Positions 17,950 to 25,279 of a stretch of DNA of 64,000 bases are shown here, piece after piece (positions within the stretch are counted from its first letter, which is position 1; each line of letters starts with the position of its first letter). The notes under the pieces are model-generated. The model ran no database searches and was not told where the DNA came from. It saw only the letters and a program-made list of their open reading frames with translations. The DNA lies in the NCBI GenBank assembly GCA_021323865.1, contig JAJPKF010000006.1:1-64000 (forward strand), written 5' to 3'. This DNA comes from Pseudomonadota bacterium (GTDB lineage: Bacteria > Chloroflexota > UBA5177 > JAJPKF01). The translations under genes and the position numbers were made by a program.

Positions 17950-18041
17950 GATCTTCCGACTATCAGCAGCCAGATGGCGCCGGCGGCCAGAATGCCGGCG
18001 ACCAGCGCGGCCACAGGAAGGACATGGAGCAGACTGAACAT
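17946..18041 (-). CDS. Possible 31-residue single-pass membrane peptide
   Basis: A short minus-strand frame that starts MFSLLHVLPVAAL, continues with an Ala/Gly/Ile/Leu-rich helix and ends IWLLIVGRS. It gives one complete transmembrane segment of about 24 residues. It fills the gap between npdG and the amine oxidase gene, sharing its stop with npdG and overlapping the first 18 nt of the oxidase. No strong Shine-Dalgarno site is present, so the evidence is only the striking hydrophobicity pattern. Confidence 0.35.
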   Translation of the reverse strand: MFSLLHVLPVAALVAGILAAGAIWLLIVGRS

Positions 18042-19319
18042 TACACCACTCGCCCTGAGGGTACACGGCCGGTCTGGGTCGATCCCGAGGAGCGGACCCA
18101 CCCAACGCTATCCGAGGACCTGGAGGTCGAGGTCGCAGTGGTCGGGGCAGGGATCACCGGCATCGGCACCGCTTATCGACTGAAGCGAGCCGGCGTTGAC
18201 GACCTCGCCGTTCTCGAGCGCCGCAGCGTTTGTTCGGGCGCGTCAGGGCGCAATGCAGGGTTTGTCATGGCGGTTGCTCCAGAGAACTTTCCGCCCACCG
18301 ACGACGCACTGGAGAGGGTGGCGGCGACACGCATCTGGAAGTTCACGGCTGAAAACCAGAGACTTCTGGAAGAGACCATCGCCGATCTCCGGCTCGACGT
18401 CGGGTACCGGAAACTGGGCTCACTCGGTCTGGCCGCCCGGGCCGAGGAGTGGACCTGGATACTCGCTTCGACGGAAGTGGCACGGGAAGCGGGCCTTGGG
18501 GTTGAGATCGTCGATCGCCAGGATCTGCCGGGCGAGTACCTCCGACAGACCTACCACGGCGGCGCCTGGTATCCCAAGAACGCCGAGATACATCCAGGGC
18601 TCCTCGTGCGAGGCGTCGCCGATCAGTTGAGCCGTGACGGCGTCCCGATCTTTGAACGCTCGCCGGTCACATCTATGGAAACAGACGGAGGCCGATTTCT
18701 GCTGCGATGTAACGGCAGGGTCGTGCGTGCGCAGTCGGTCATCCTGGCCACGAACGCGTATACGGCCGAGCTTGCCCCTGGGATTGGCCGCAGTATCACG
18801 CCAACACGTGGCCAGGTGTTATGCACGGCCGCGCTCGCACGGCAGGTTGCGCCATGTCCGGTCTATGCGAACGACGGATTTCAATATTGGCGTCAGCTCT
18901 CGGATGGGCGCCTGCTGGTGGGCGGCTGGCGTGATCTCGATTTCGAGGGGGAGCGGGGCGTTGATGAGCGGCTGCATGCCGACATTCAAGCTAGGCTCAC
19001 GAGCGTCGCCGAAGCTCTCGCCGGAGACCCGGTGGAGATCGAATACCGCTGGAGCGGGATCATGGGGTTCACTCCGGACCGGCGGCCCCTAGTGGGGCTC
19101 GTGAGCCGGGATCCTGACCTCCTGATCTGCGCTGGATTCAGCGGTCATGGGCTGGCAATGGGCTGGATGGCGGCGTCTCAGGCAGTCGAGATCCTCTTGG
19201 GCAATGGCTCGCCTTATCAGGACCTCTTTGACCCGCTCCGCTTCGCCACGCACGGATCGCGGCCCGCGGATCCAGCTGGTGTACCGTCAGGCGCTCGTGT
19301 GGCCGGCCCACCTTCCTAA
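18024..19319 (+). CDS. FAD-dependent amine/amino acid oxidoreductase (DAO family)
   Basis: 431-residue D-amino acid oxidase-family flavoprotein, similar in layout to gamma-glutamylputrescine oxidase and sarcosine/glycine oxidase-like enzymes. The N-terminal extension TRPVWVDP is typical of the PuuB subgroup. The FAD-binding Rossmann motif is VVGAGITGIGTAYRL, followed by GASGRNAGFV; the C terminus has SGHGLAMGWMAAS. It probably oxidises a secondary or primary amine with O2; the substrate is open. The ATG at 18024 follows CAGGAAGGAC. It precedes the lipoate ligase-like gene by 3 nt, so the two are likely co-transcribed. Confidence 0.87.
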   Translation: MEQTEHYTTRPEGTRPVWVDPEERTHPTLSEDLEVEVAVVGAGITGIGTAYRLKRAGVDDLAVLERRSVCSGASGRNAGFVMAVAPENFPPTDDALERVAATRIWKFTAENQRLLEETIADLRLDVGYRKLGSLGLAARAEEWTWILASTEVAREAGLGVEIVDRQDLPGEYLRQTYHGGAWYPKNAEIHPGLLVRGVADQLSRDGVPIFERSPVTSMETDGGRFLLRCNGRVVRAQSVILATNAYTAELAPGIGRSITPTRGQVLCTAALARQVAPCPVYANDGFQYWRQLSDGRLLVGGWRDLDFEGERGVDERLHADIQARLTSVAEALAGDPVEIEYRWSGIMGFTPDRRPLVGLVSRDPDLLICAGFSGHGLAMGWMAASQAVEILLGNGSPYQDLFDPLRFATHGSRPADPAGVPSGARVAGPPS

Positions 19320-19322
19320 GCG

Positions 19323-20141
19323 GTGGAACTCTGGCGCGAACTCCCGTTTGGCGTTGGCCGAGCCGAACATCATCTTCGGCTGACCGAGTCACTCTTCGCG
19401 GACGTCGCGAGAGCCGGAGCCGACCTATGGTGGCACCGATGCTCGGATCGGGTGATCCTCGTCGGTCCCGGAGTAGCCAAGCAGCTGGAGCGCCATGGTG
19501 CGCAGCCGGCTCTGCCGGTTCTGACCAGACACAGCGGTGGAGGGGCGGTGTTGACCGGACCGGGGCTGCTCTGTCTCGACGTTGCCTTGCCGCCCTCATC
19601 GCGGCTGGTCAGCCGGGACGTTGTGGAAGATTACCGGTGGCTGGGAGAAGTTTGGGCCGGGACGCTTCAGGCATTGGGCGTTGACGCGCAGGTCCTCTGC
19701 CCTTCCGATGCTCGGGCATTGACCAGAACGAGCGAGCTGCCCGAGCGACTGGCGGCACTGGCCTGCTTCGGCGCCTTCTCCCCCTACGAGGTAGCGGTGC
19801 AGGGTCGAAAGATCGTGGGATTGTCCCAGGTACGCCGCTCGCACGGCGTACTTCTGGCTTCTGCGGTGCATCTCGATGAGGAGCCGCACGCGCTGGTGGC
19901 GGCACTTGGGCTGCCAAAAAGTGATGAGATGCGGCTCGCCAATCACCTGGAGGCCACCGCCATCTCACTTCAGGAGGCGGCTCCAGCTGCTGGGACGGTG
20001 GACGCCGTCCAGGCCGCCCTCCGGCGAACCCTGCGGTCCTCTCTCGGCGTTGATCTCAGGCCGAGGCCGTGGCCGGAGGAAACTCCGGCTCAGCCGGAAG
20101 CGTTGCGGGCCGCCGTCTCCACCCGGCGAGAGGCCATATAG
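19323..20141 (+). CDS. Lipoate-protein ligase A/octanoyltransferase-like protein
   Basis: 272-residue member of the biotin/lipoate ligase fold (BPL_LplA_LipB). Family motifs seen: RHSGGGAVLTGPGLLCLDVAL (lipoyl-binding loop) and the lysine region FSPYEVAVQGRKIVGLSQVRR. It should attach octanoate or lipoate to 2-oxoacid dehydrogenase or GcvH domains. There is no accessory C-terminal domain of the E. coli LplA type. GTG start at 19323 is 3 nt after the oxidase stop. The last 52 nt overlap the convergent sufU gene, an unusually long tail-to-tail overlap. Confidence 0.82.
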   Translation: MELWRELPFGVGRAEHHLRLTESLFADVARAGADLWWHRCSDRVILVGPGVAKQLERHGAQPALPVLTRHSGGGAVLTGPGLLCLDVALPPSSRLVSRDVVEDYRWLGEVWAGTLQALGVDAQVLCPSDARALTRTSELPERLAALACFGAFSPYEVAVQGRKIVGLSQVRRSHGVLLASAVHLDEEPHALVAALGLPKSDEMRLANHLEATAISLQEAAPAAGTVDAVQAALRRTLRSSLGVDLRPRPWPEETPAQPEALRAAVSTRREAI

Positions 20142-20512
20142 TCGTCGACTGCCGCTTTAGTGGTAGATAACGCCAGCGTGGCACAGCGAGTCCGGCTCGC
20201 CACGACATCGCGGCCCATCTCCTCGACGACGTTCTCGTAGGACATGGCCTTCACATCCTCGAGTGACTTGCCGGCCAGGGTCTCGGTGAGCATGGAGGCC
20301 CCCGCCTGGCTGATGGTGCAGCCCTCGCCCTGGAAGGCAGCGTCGAGGATCACACCTTCCGGGTCGAGCTTGAGGTACATGACGATCAGATCGCCACATC
20401 CAGGGTTTCCACCGCTGGCCTCGACGTCCGCATCCTCGATCTTGCGCCGATTTCGCGGGTTATCGTGATGATCGAGGATGATCTCGATATAGTCCTGTCG
20501 CGAGAGCTCCAC
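20090..20512 (-). CDS. sufU: Iron-sulfur cluster scaffold (SufU/NifU N-terminal type)
   Basis: 140-residue SufU-type protein that accepts persulfide sulfur and takes part in Fe-S assembly. It has LSRQDYIEIILDHHDNPRNRRKI at the start and the three conserved cysteines in GNPGCGD, GEGCTISQA and RTRCATLAL. The SufU-type insertion between the second and third Cys is present (SLEDVKAMSYENVVEEMG). GTG start at 20512 is one nucleotide after the sulfurtransferase stop, so both are on one transcript, controlled by the structured leader at 21451-21692. Confidence 0.92.
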   Translation of the reverse strand: MELSRQDYIEIILDHHDNPRNRRKIEDADVEASGGNPGCGDLIVMYLKLDPEGVILDAAFQGEGCTISQAGASMLTETLAGKSLEDVKAMSYENVVEEMGRDVVASRTRCATLALSTTKAAVDDYMASRRVETAARNASG

Positions 20513-20513
20513 G

Positions 20514-21395
20514 CTACTTCTCGATCGGTGCTCCCACGAGATTGCCCCACTCGGTCCATGAACCGTCGTAGTTCTTGACGTTGGGGTAGCCGAGCAGGTA
20601 CTTGAGCACGAACCAGGTGTGGGAGGACCGCTCGCCGATCCGACAGTAGGAGATGACCGGCTGCTCGGGCTCGATCTGGTTCCGCTCTCGGTAAATCTGC
20701 TCCAGCTCCGAGCGGTTCTTGAACGTGCCGTCCTCGGCGTTCGCGGCCGTTCCCCACGGAATGCTCTTGGCAGTCGGTATATGACCGCCCCGCTGGGCCC
20801 CCTCTTGTGGATAGTCGACCATGTGGAGAAGCTCGCCCGAGTACTCCCCAGGGGAACGGACGTCGATCAGTGGCTGATGCTCTTCCAACTGCCGCTCCAC
20901 GTCACGTCGGAAAGCCCGGATCGCGAGGTCGGGCCCTGAAGCCGTATAGGTCGTGGGCGCATGCTGCGGCACCTCCCGCGACCATTGGCGCCCCTCCTTC
21001 TCCCACTTGGTGCGTCCGCCGTCCATCACCCGAACGTCGCGGTGGCCGAACATCTTGAAGAGCCAGAACGTGTAGGTGGCATACCAGTTGTTCTTGTCAC
21101 CGTAGAGCACAACGGTGGTCTCGTTGGCGATCCCGTGCTGGGACATCAGGCGCTCAAACCCTTCCTTGTCCAGGAAGTCCCGCCGGATGGGGTCCTGCAG
21201 ATCGGTGTGCCAGTCGAGCTTGATTGCGCCTGGGATATGACCCACGTCATAGAGCAGCACATCTTCGTCTGCCTCGACCAGCCGCACGTTGGCATTGTCG
21301 AGGTTCTCACTGACCCACTCGGTCGAGACGAGAACCTCAGGGTGCTCATACTCGCCGAACTTGGGGTCGGCGGCGGGGGCCGTGGCTTCGACCAT
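20514..21395 (-). CDS. Tandem-rhodanese sulfurtransferase (thiosulfate/mercaptopyruvate type)
   Basis: 293-residue protein of two rhodanese domains. The N-terminal domain (about 20-145) is inactive-like; the C-terminal domain carries the active-site Cys in [15 protein letters not shown] (about residue 248). The loop CRIGERS is typical of actinobacterial CysA-type thiosulfate sulfurtransferases. It forms an enzyme persulfide and probably feeds the adjacent SufU. The start ATG at 21395 has AGGAGG 8 nt upstream. The gene is preceded by an intrinsic terminator only about 55 nt away, which implies conditional readthrough. Confidence 0.92.
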   Translation of the reverse strand: MVEATAPAADPKFGEYEHPEVLVSTEWVSENLDNANVRLVEADEDVLLYDVGHIPGAIKLDWHTDLQDPIRRDFLDKEGFERLMSQHGIANETTVVLYGDKNNWYATYTFWLFKMFGHRDVRVMDGGRTKWEKEGRQWSREVPQHAPTTYTASGPDLAIRAFRRDVERQLEEHQPLIDVRSPGEYSGELLHMVDYPQEGAQRGGHIPTAKSIPWGTAANAEDGTFKNRSELEQIYRERNQIEPEQPVISYCRIGERSSHTWFVLKYLLGYPNVKNYDGSWTEWGNLVGAPIEK

Positions 21396-21450
21396 GGAAG
21401 ATCCTCCTGACCGTTTGAGCGTCTCTGGAGCGGGCCTCAGAGCCTATTGA

Positions 21451-21484
21451 TGGTAAAGGAAAGGGGCCGCAATTACGCGGCCCC
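21451..21484 (-). terminator. Intrinsic terminator upstream of the sulfurtransferase gene
   Basis: On the minus strand an 8-bp perfect GC-rich stem, GGGGCCGC/GCGGCCCC with loop GTAATT (complement of 21463-21484), is followed directly by TTTCCTTT (complement of 21455-21462). It stands between the leader promoter and the sulfurtransferase start, so it would end transcription prematurely unless overcome. Confidence 0.75.
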
Positions 21485-21686
21485 GCGCATTGTTACTTGC
21501 GCTAGATGTTTGGGCTGGATACCCAGCTCCTCGTGAATGTTTGGAGCTATTTTTTGTGGCGGCAAGCAAACCTGCCGTCACGGGCCTGCCCCGGCATCGC
21601 CGGGGCCTTATCTTCCAGCCCGGTATTCTCCTAAGACGACGAAAGCTTCCATCTCAAAGCCTCCTTTCAAAGGGTGGCTTCACCTG
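21485..21686 (-). promoter_or_regulatory. Structured leader with competing hairpins (attenuator candidate)
   Basis: The leader between promoter and terminator has several pairings. There is an 8-bp hairpin GCCCCGGC/GCCGGGGC at 21588-21606, starting right after the leader ORF stop. A hairpin GCTGG/CCAGC lies at about 21514-21527. Two alternatives exclude the latter: AGCTCC with GGAGCT (12-nt loop), and GGGCTGG inside the leader ORF (complement of 21615-21621) with CCAGCCC (complement of 21512-21518). A CGGCA/TGCCG hairpin lies at about 21559-21576. Such mutually exclusive structures before a terminator are typical of riboswitches or translational attenuators. No known riboswitch class was recognised. 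Confidence 0.55.
21608..21652 (-). CDS. 14-residue leader peptide
   Basis: Short ORF encoding MEAFVVLGEYRAGR and ending in TAA. An ideal Shine-Dalgarno site, GAAAGGAGG (complement of 21660-21668), stands 7 nt before the ATG, stronger than those of most genes here. The stop lies 1 nt before an 8-bp hairpin, and the 3' part of the ORF can pair with downstream leader sequence. There is no run of a single amino acid codon (no Cys or Met beyond the start), so the sensed signal is not obvious. Confidence 0.6.
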   Translation of the reverse strand: MEAFVVLGEYRAGR

Positions 21687-21692
21687 ATTATA
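21687..21692 (-). promoter_or_regulatory. Consensus -10 box of the sulfurtransferase leader
   Basis: On the minus strand a perfect TATAAT (complement of 21687-21692) stands about 20 nt upstream of the leader Shine-Dalgarno site. The hexamer at the -35 position (GCAATT, 17-nt spacer) is weak. The predicted start near 21680 gives a roughly 225-nt leader RNA ending at the terminator. Confidence 0.55.
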
Positions 21693-21851
21693 CCCACGCA
21701 CGGCGCGTGAATTGCCACGTGGCGGATGGTGGGCCAGGTCACGCAATCGTGGGCGGCCAAAGCCAACTCCAGGCTGCTCGAGCGCCGGCTCCAGATGGTT
21801 CAAACCGCGGCCCAAACGGCCGTCAAACCTTCCAAGTGAGACAATCTTCGT

Positions 21852-23633
21852 ATGTGCACGTCAGCTGAAGACCAGGTCGTCGATGTTGCGACCCGCATTG
21901 ATTGGGAGCGACCGCTGGCGCGCAAGGAGCTGCTCAAGTACGCGGGCATGCTCGGTGTGGGTTCCGTGGGGGCCTCGATGCTGTCGGCCTGCGCGCCGCT
22001 CGCGCAACTGGCCGGCGCTCCACAGGGCGCGCCGCCGCCGCCGCCACTTGCCAAATACATCGTCATCTTTGTCGTCGATGCCTGCCGCGCCGACTACCTG
22101 ACCTATACCCACCTGCCCAACATCTCGGCTCTCATGGCGCGAGGCACCACCTACGAGCATGCCTGGGTGGGCATGCTCGAGAGCATCACTCCGGCTTGTC
22201 ACGCAACCATCGGCACGGGCATGTTCCCGCGCAACGATGGGGGCATCGTGGGGTTCTGGTGGGAGAATCCATCCACTCACCAAGAACTGTACGGGGCAGG
22301 CAACATCTTCGTCGATCCTCCTGGCGCCGCAGCCGCCGCCGGCGAGATCGCCAAGGTCATTCGCCGATCAGGGGCTCCAACCCTGGCCGGCCTACTGAAG
22401 GATGTCGATCCAACCGCGAAGGTCTACGCCGGGAGCGGGCAGAAGTTCTATGCGGCGGCCGCCGCCGGCGGCCCCGACGCCGACTACCTGACCTATTTCT
22501 GGAACCATGGCTCTGTTGCCGGCAAGAACGATCCCTCCTACGGACCCGTGTGCATTCCCGGGTACGAAATCCCTGCCGATATCCTTCGCGACCCACGCTT
22601 CCAGCAGCCCGACTGGAAGTTTCAGGTCTTCAGCAAGCCGGGGGTTCAGGACGGCATGGTCGTGGAGCTGGCCTCGGCGGTCATCAAGCGAGAACGGCCT
22701 CGAGTGGTCATTCTCAACCTGCCCGAGATGGATTATCCCGTCGCTCATCTCGACGGCGGGCCAGCCTCGCCGGCCAAGGTCAAGGTCATCATGGAGAATG
22801 CCGACCGGCGGCTTGGCGAGCTGGTGGCGCTCTATCGAGAGCTGGGCATCCTCGACCAGACCGTGTTCGCGTTTCTCGGGGATCACGGCGTGGTTCCCAT
22901 GCAGCAGATGGTTGACCGGGAGCCAATTGCCGTGGCGGTTGCCAATGCCGGGACCAGCATCGTGTCATGGGAGTACGACACCGGTGAATTCGTCTGGCTC
23001 GAGGACTCGACCAAGGCGCTCAAGACGGCGACCTTCATCGACGACTCCAAGATGCCGGGCGTCGCCGCGGTGTACTTCCTGGGTTCAACCGGCAGTGGGC
23101 CGACCTACCTCCCCAGCCCGGCGACTGCATCGAGCCTCCATCCAACCATGGATCTCGTCTATCGCTATCTCCTAAGCACCATGGCCGGTCCGGCAGGGCC
23201 GCATGTCGTGGTTCTCTATCCGGAGCGCACGGGGACCCAGGGGGCGGGGGGTGCCCAGAATTGGATCGGGGATCACGGGGGCGCGTCCTGGGGTGTGCAG
23301 GCGGTGCCGATGATCCTGGCAGGGCCAGGGATCCGGAATGGCTACCGGTCCTCGTTCCCGGCGAGGCTCGTCGACCTGACGCCGACACTCGTGCGGTTGC
23401 TGGGTCTCGGATATCCCAATCTTGACGGGGTGGTGCTGGCGGACGCTTTCAGGTCGAGCCAGCCTGCCGAGCGCACCGCTCAGAACCTGCTGGGGCGTCA
23501 GCTCGTACCGCTCACCACCGCGCTGCGGCGACAGTCGGCTTTGGAAGCGCGAGAGCTGGAACGACGGAAGCCATTCAAACAGTCGCAGAGCCACTCGAAG
23601 AACAAGCACATCTCAGGCATTCCGAACTACTGA
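21852..23633 (+). CDS. Exported type I phosphodiesterase/alkaline phosphatase-superfamily lipoprotein
   Basis: 593-residue protein with an N-terminal signal. After RKELLKYAGMLGVGSVGASM comes the lipobox LSAC, so it is probably a membrane-anchored extracytoplasmic lipoprotein. The mature part has the alkaline phosphatase superfamily metal motifs: VVDACRADY (first Asp), a Ser/Thr nucleophile region SITPACHATIGTGMFP, FLGDHGVVPM and NWIGDHGGASWG. This matches nucleotide pyrophosphatase/phosphodiesterase-like enzymes; the substrate is unknown. The C terminus is basic and Ser/Gln-rich. No Shine-Dalgarno site; a GACAAT hexamer ends 6 nt before the ATG, suggesting a leaderless mRNA. Confidence 0.85.
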   Translation: MCTSAEDQVVDVATRIDWERPLARKELLKYAGMLGVGSVGASMLSACAPLAQLAGAPQGAPPPPPLAKYIVIFVVDACRADYLTYTHLPNISALMARGTTYEHAWVGMLESITPACHATIGTGMFPRNDGGIVGFWWENPSTHQELYGAGNIFVDPPGAAAAAGEIAKVIRRSGAPTLAGLLKDVDPTAKVYAGSGQKFYAAAAAGGPDADYLTYFWNHGSVAGKNDPSYGPVCIPGYEIPADILRDPRFQQPDWKFQVFSKPGVQDGMVVELASAVIKRERPRVVILNLPEMDYPVAHLDGGPASPAKVKVIMENADRRLGELVALYRELGILDQTVFAFLGDHGVVPMQQMVDREPIAVAVANAGTSIVSWEYDTGEFVWLEDSTKALKTATFIDDSKMPGVAAVYFLGSTGSGPTYLPSPATASSLHPTMDLVYRYLLSTMAGPAGPHVVVLYPERTGTQGAGGAQNWIGDHGGASWGVQAVPMILAGPGIRNGYRSSFPARLVDLTPTLVRLLGLGYPNLDGVVLADAFRSSQPAERTAQNLLGRQLVPLTTALRRQSALEARELERRKPFKQSQSHSKNKHISGIPNY

Positions 23634-23691
23634 GCAGACAGCAGATGGTGTTGGTGGGTGGGCGGCCGGCCGGTCATTCTTCCCGTACCGC

Positions 23692-24270
23692 TCAGGCTGC
23701 TTCGAGCAGATCTTCGAACTCGACCTCAGGAACAGGGGAGTTCTCCATCATCGGCTGGACCCCAGAAACTCCGGCTGCCTTTCTGAGCGCCCGGTGTTGA
23801 AGCACCTTGGCGTTGGACACGGTGATGTCGAGCGCTTGGGCGGTCTCTTGAAGAGAGGCTCCCTGCAGAAACCGCAGCTCCAGCACCTGGCGGTAACGCC
23901 CCGGGAGGCTCGACAGAATGTGATGGCTTCGCTCCTCGGCCGATTGGTTCTCGGGCGGCCGGCCCTCAACGGCCGGGATCGTCGCCACCAGGACTTCGGA
24001 TAGCGAAACCGCGGGCGAGGCGCGGTAGGTCCGCCGCCAGTGGTCCCCCATCACGTTCCGAGCGATCTGAAAGAGCCAGCTCCGGGCCTCGGCTTCCGAC
24101 CGTTCCGGGTCGTACCAGCGCAGGGCCTGCAAGAAGGTCTGTGAGGTCATATCCTCGGCATCCGCCGGCTGAGCGACACGCGCGTGAATGAAGCGATAGA
24201 TGGGCCCATGCATGCGTTCGTAGAGGTCTTCGATCCGCAACCGGGCGCTCTGGCAATTGGCAGTCATCAA
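23692..24270 (-). CDS. RNA polymerase ECF sigma factor
   Basis: 192-residue sigma factor with region 2 (LYERMHGPIYRFIHARV...AEDMTSQTFLQALRWY) and region 4 (LSSLPGRYRQVLELRFLQGASLQETAQALDITVSNAKVLQHRALRKAA), joined by a linker; regions 1 and 3 are absent. A roughly 25-residue acidic tail (PVPEVEFEDLLEAA) extends beyond region 4. No anti-sigma gene is adjacent. It lies about 290 nt downstream of a response regulator gene on the same strand. That spacer holds no gene; it may contain its promoter. Confidence 0.92.
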   Translation of the reverse strand: MMTANCQSARLRIEDLYERMHGPIYRFIHARVAQPADAEDMTSQTFLQALRWYDPERSEAEARSWLFQIARNVMGDHWRRTYRASPAVSLSEVLVATIPAVEGRPPENQSAEERSHHILSSLPGRYRQVLELRFLQGASLQETAQALDITVSNAKVLQHRALRKAAGVSGVQPMMENSPVPEVEFEDLLEAA

Positions 24271-24559
24271 TCTCTCCCTGGATGGTCTGGCCGCAAAGGA
24301 CGACCTACAGGGAGAGCGTACCCGGCTAGGCCTGAAATCCGCCTAGGAGAGCGGCCGCTTGACCTGAGAAAGGCCTGAGAATCCTGGAGTATGGGGGTCA
24401 ACCAGACGTCGGGGAGAACGATGCCGCCACTGGGACGAGCCGAGTCCCGGCGTGCCCAGATTCGCACATGACAAGCGGGGTGCGTCACCTCCTCGTGTCC
24501 CACCTCTGTTTGAGACGGACTGCCTAAGTGATCTGACCGGCAGCGCCGAAGGGAACCGG

Positions 24560-25279
24560 CTAGGCGCCTTGTCCTGCAGCGTCGGAGGCTAGGTAATATC
24601 CAACTCCGGGCTCGCTGAGGATGTATCGCGGCGCCGAGGGATCCGGCTCGATCTTGTTGCGCAGGTAGCGCACGTAGGTCCACAGGTAATCGGTCTCATC
24701 GCGGTACTCGGGGCCCCACACCTTGGTGAGCAGCTCCTGGTGCAGGAGGACTCTGTCGCGATTTGTGGCCAGCTCAAGGAGCAGCCGGTACTCGGTGGGG
24801 GTGAGATGGATCGGGCTCCCGTTCACCTCGACCCGTCGGCGGCCGGGAAATACCGTCAAACCGCCCACACTGATGGTGGCGCTTTGCGGCACGTGACCCA
24901 GTTCGTTGCGGCGAAGCACCGCGCGTACCCGCGCCAGCAGCTCCCGAGGACCGAACGGCTTCGTTACATAGTCGTCCGCCCCAAGCTCCAAACCCTTGAC
25001 CTTATCCGGCTCCTCCCCCTTGGCAGTGAGCATGATAACGGGCACACTCGAAAACTCTCGCAGGCGAGAAAGCGCCTCGAACCCGTCCATCCCCGGCATC
25101 ATGACGTCCAGAATCACGATGTCCGGGCTCTGCATCTCCGCCCATTCCAGAGCGTCCTGCGGCCGCTGTTCCGTTTGAACCCGGCAACCGATGCGCTCGA
25201 GGTTGAGCCGGATAAGGCGCAGCATGCGCGGGTCGTCGTCGATCACGAGCACGGTCGGCTTGGGACCGGTAGCGGTCAT
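24560..25279 (-). CDS. OmpR/PhoB-family response regulator
   Basis: 239-residue two-domain DNA-binding regulator. The receiver domain (about 8-122) shows acidic residues IDDD at 14-16, phosphoacceptor Asp58 in VILDVMMPGMDG, Thr in MLTAK and Lys107 in VTKPFG. The winged-helix domain (about 132-230) has LTPTEYRLLLELA and the recognition region TDYLWTYVRYLRNKIE, followed by PGVGYYL. The ATG at 25279 overlaps the histidine kinase stop by 4 nt, so kinase and regulator are one operon and cognate. Target genes are unknown. Confidence 0.95.
   Translation of the reverse strand: MTATGPKPTVLVIDDDPRMLRLIRLNLERIGCRVQTEQRPQDALEWAEMQSPDIVILDVMMPGMDGFEALSRLREFSSVPVIMLTAKGEEPDKVKGLELGADDYVTKPFGPRELLARVRAVLRRNELGHVPQSATISVGGLTVFPGRRRVEVNGSPIHLTPTEYRLLLELATNRDRVLLHQELLTKVWGPEYRDETDYLWTYVRYLRNKIEPDPSAPRYILSEPGVGYYLASDAAGQGA

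Noticed and set aside
21588-21606. First leader hairpin as the terminator
   Set aside because: No T-tract follows it on either strand; the hairpin at 21463-21484 is the better terminator.
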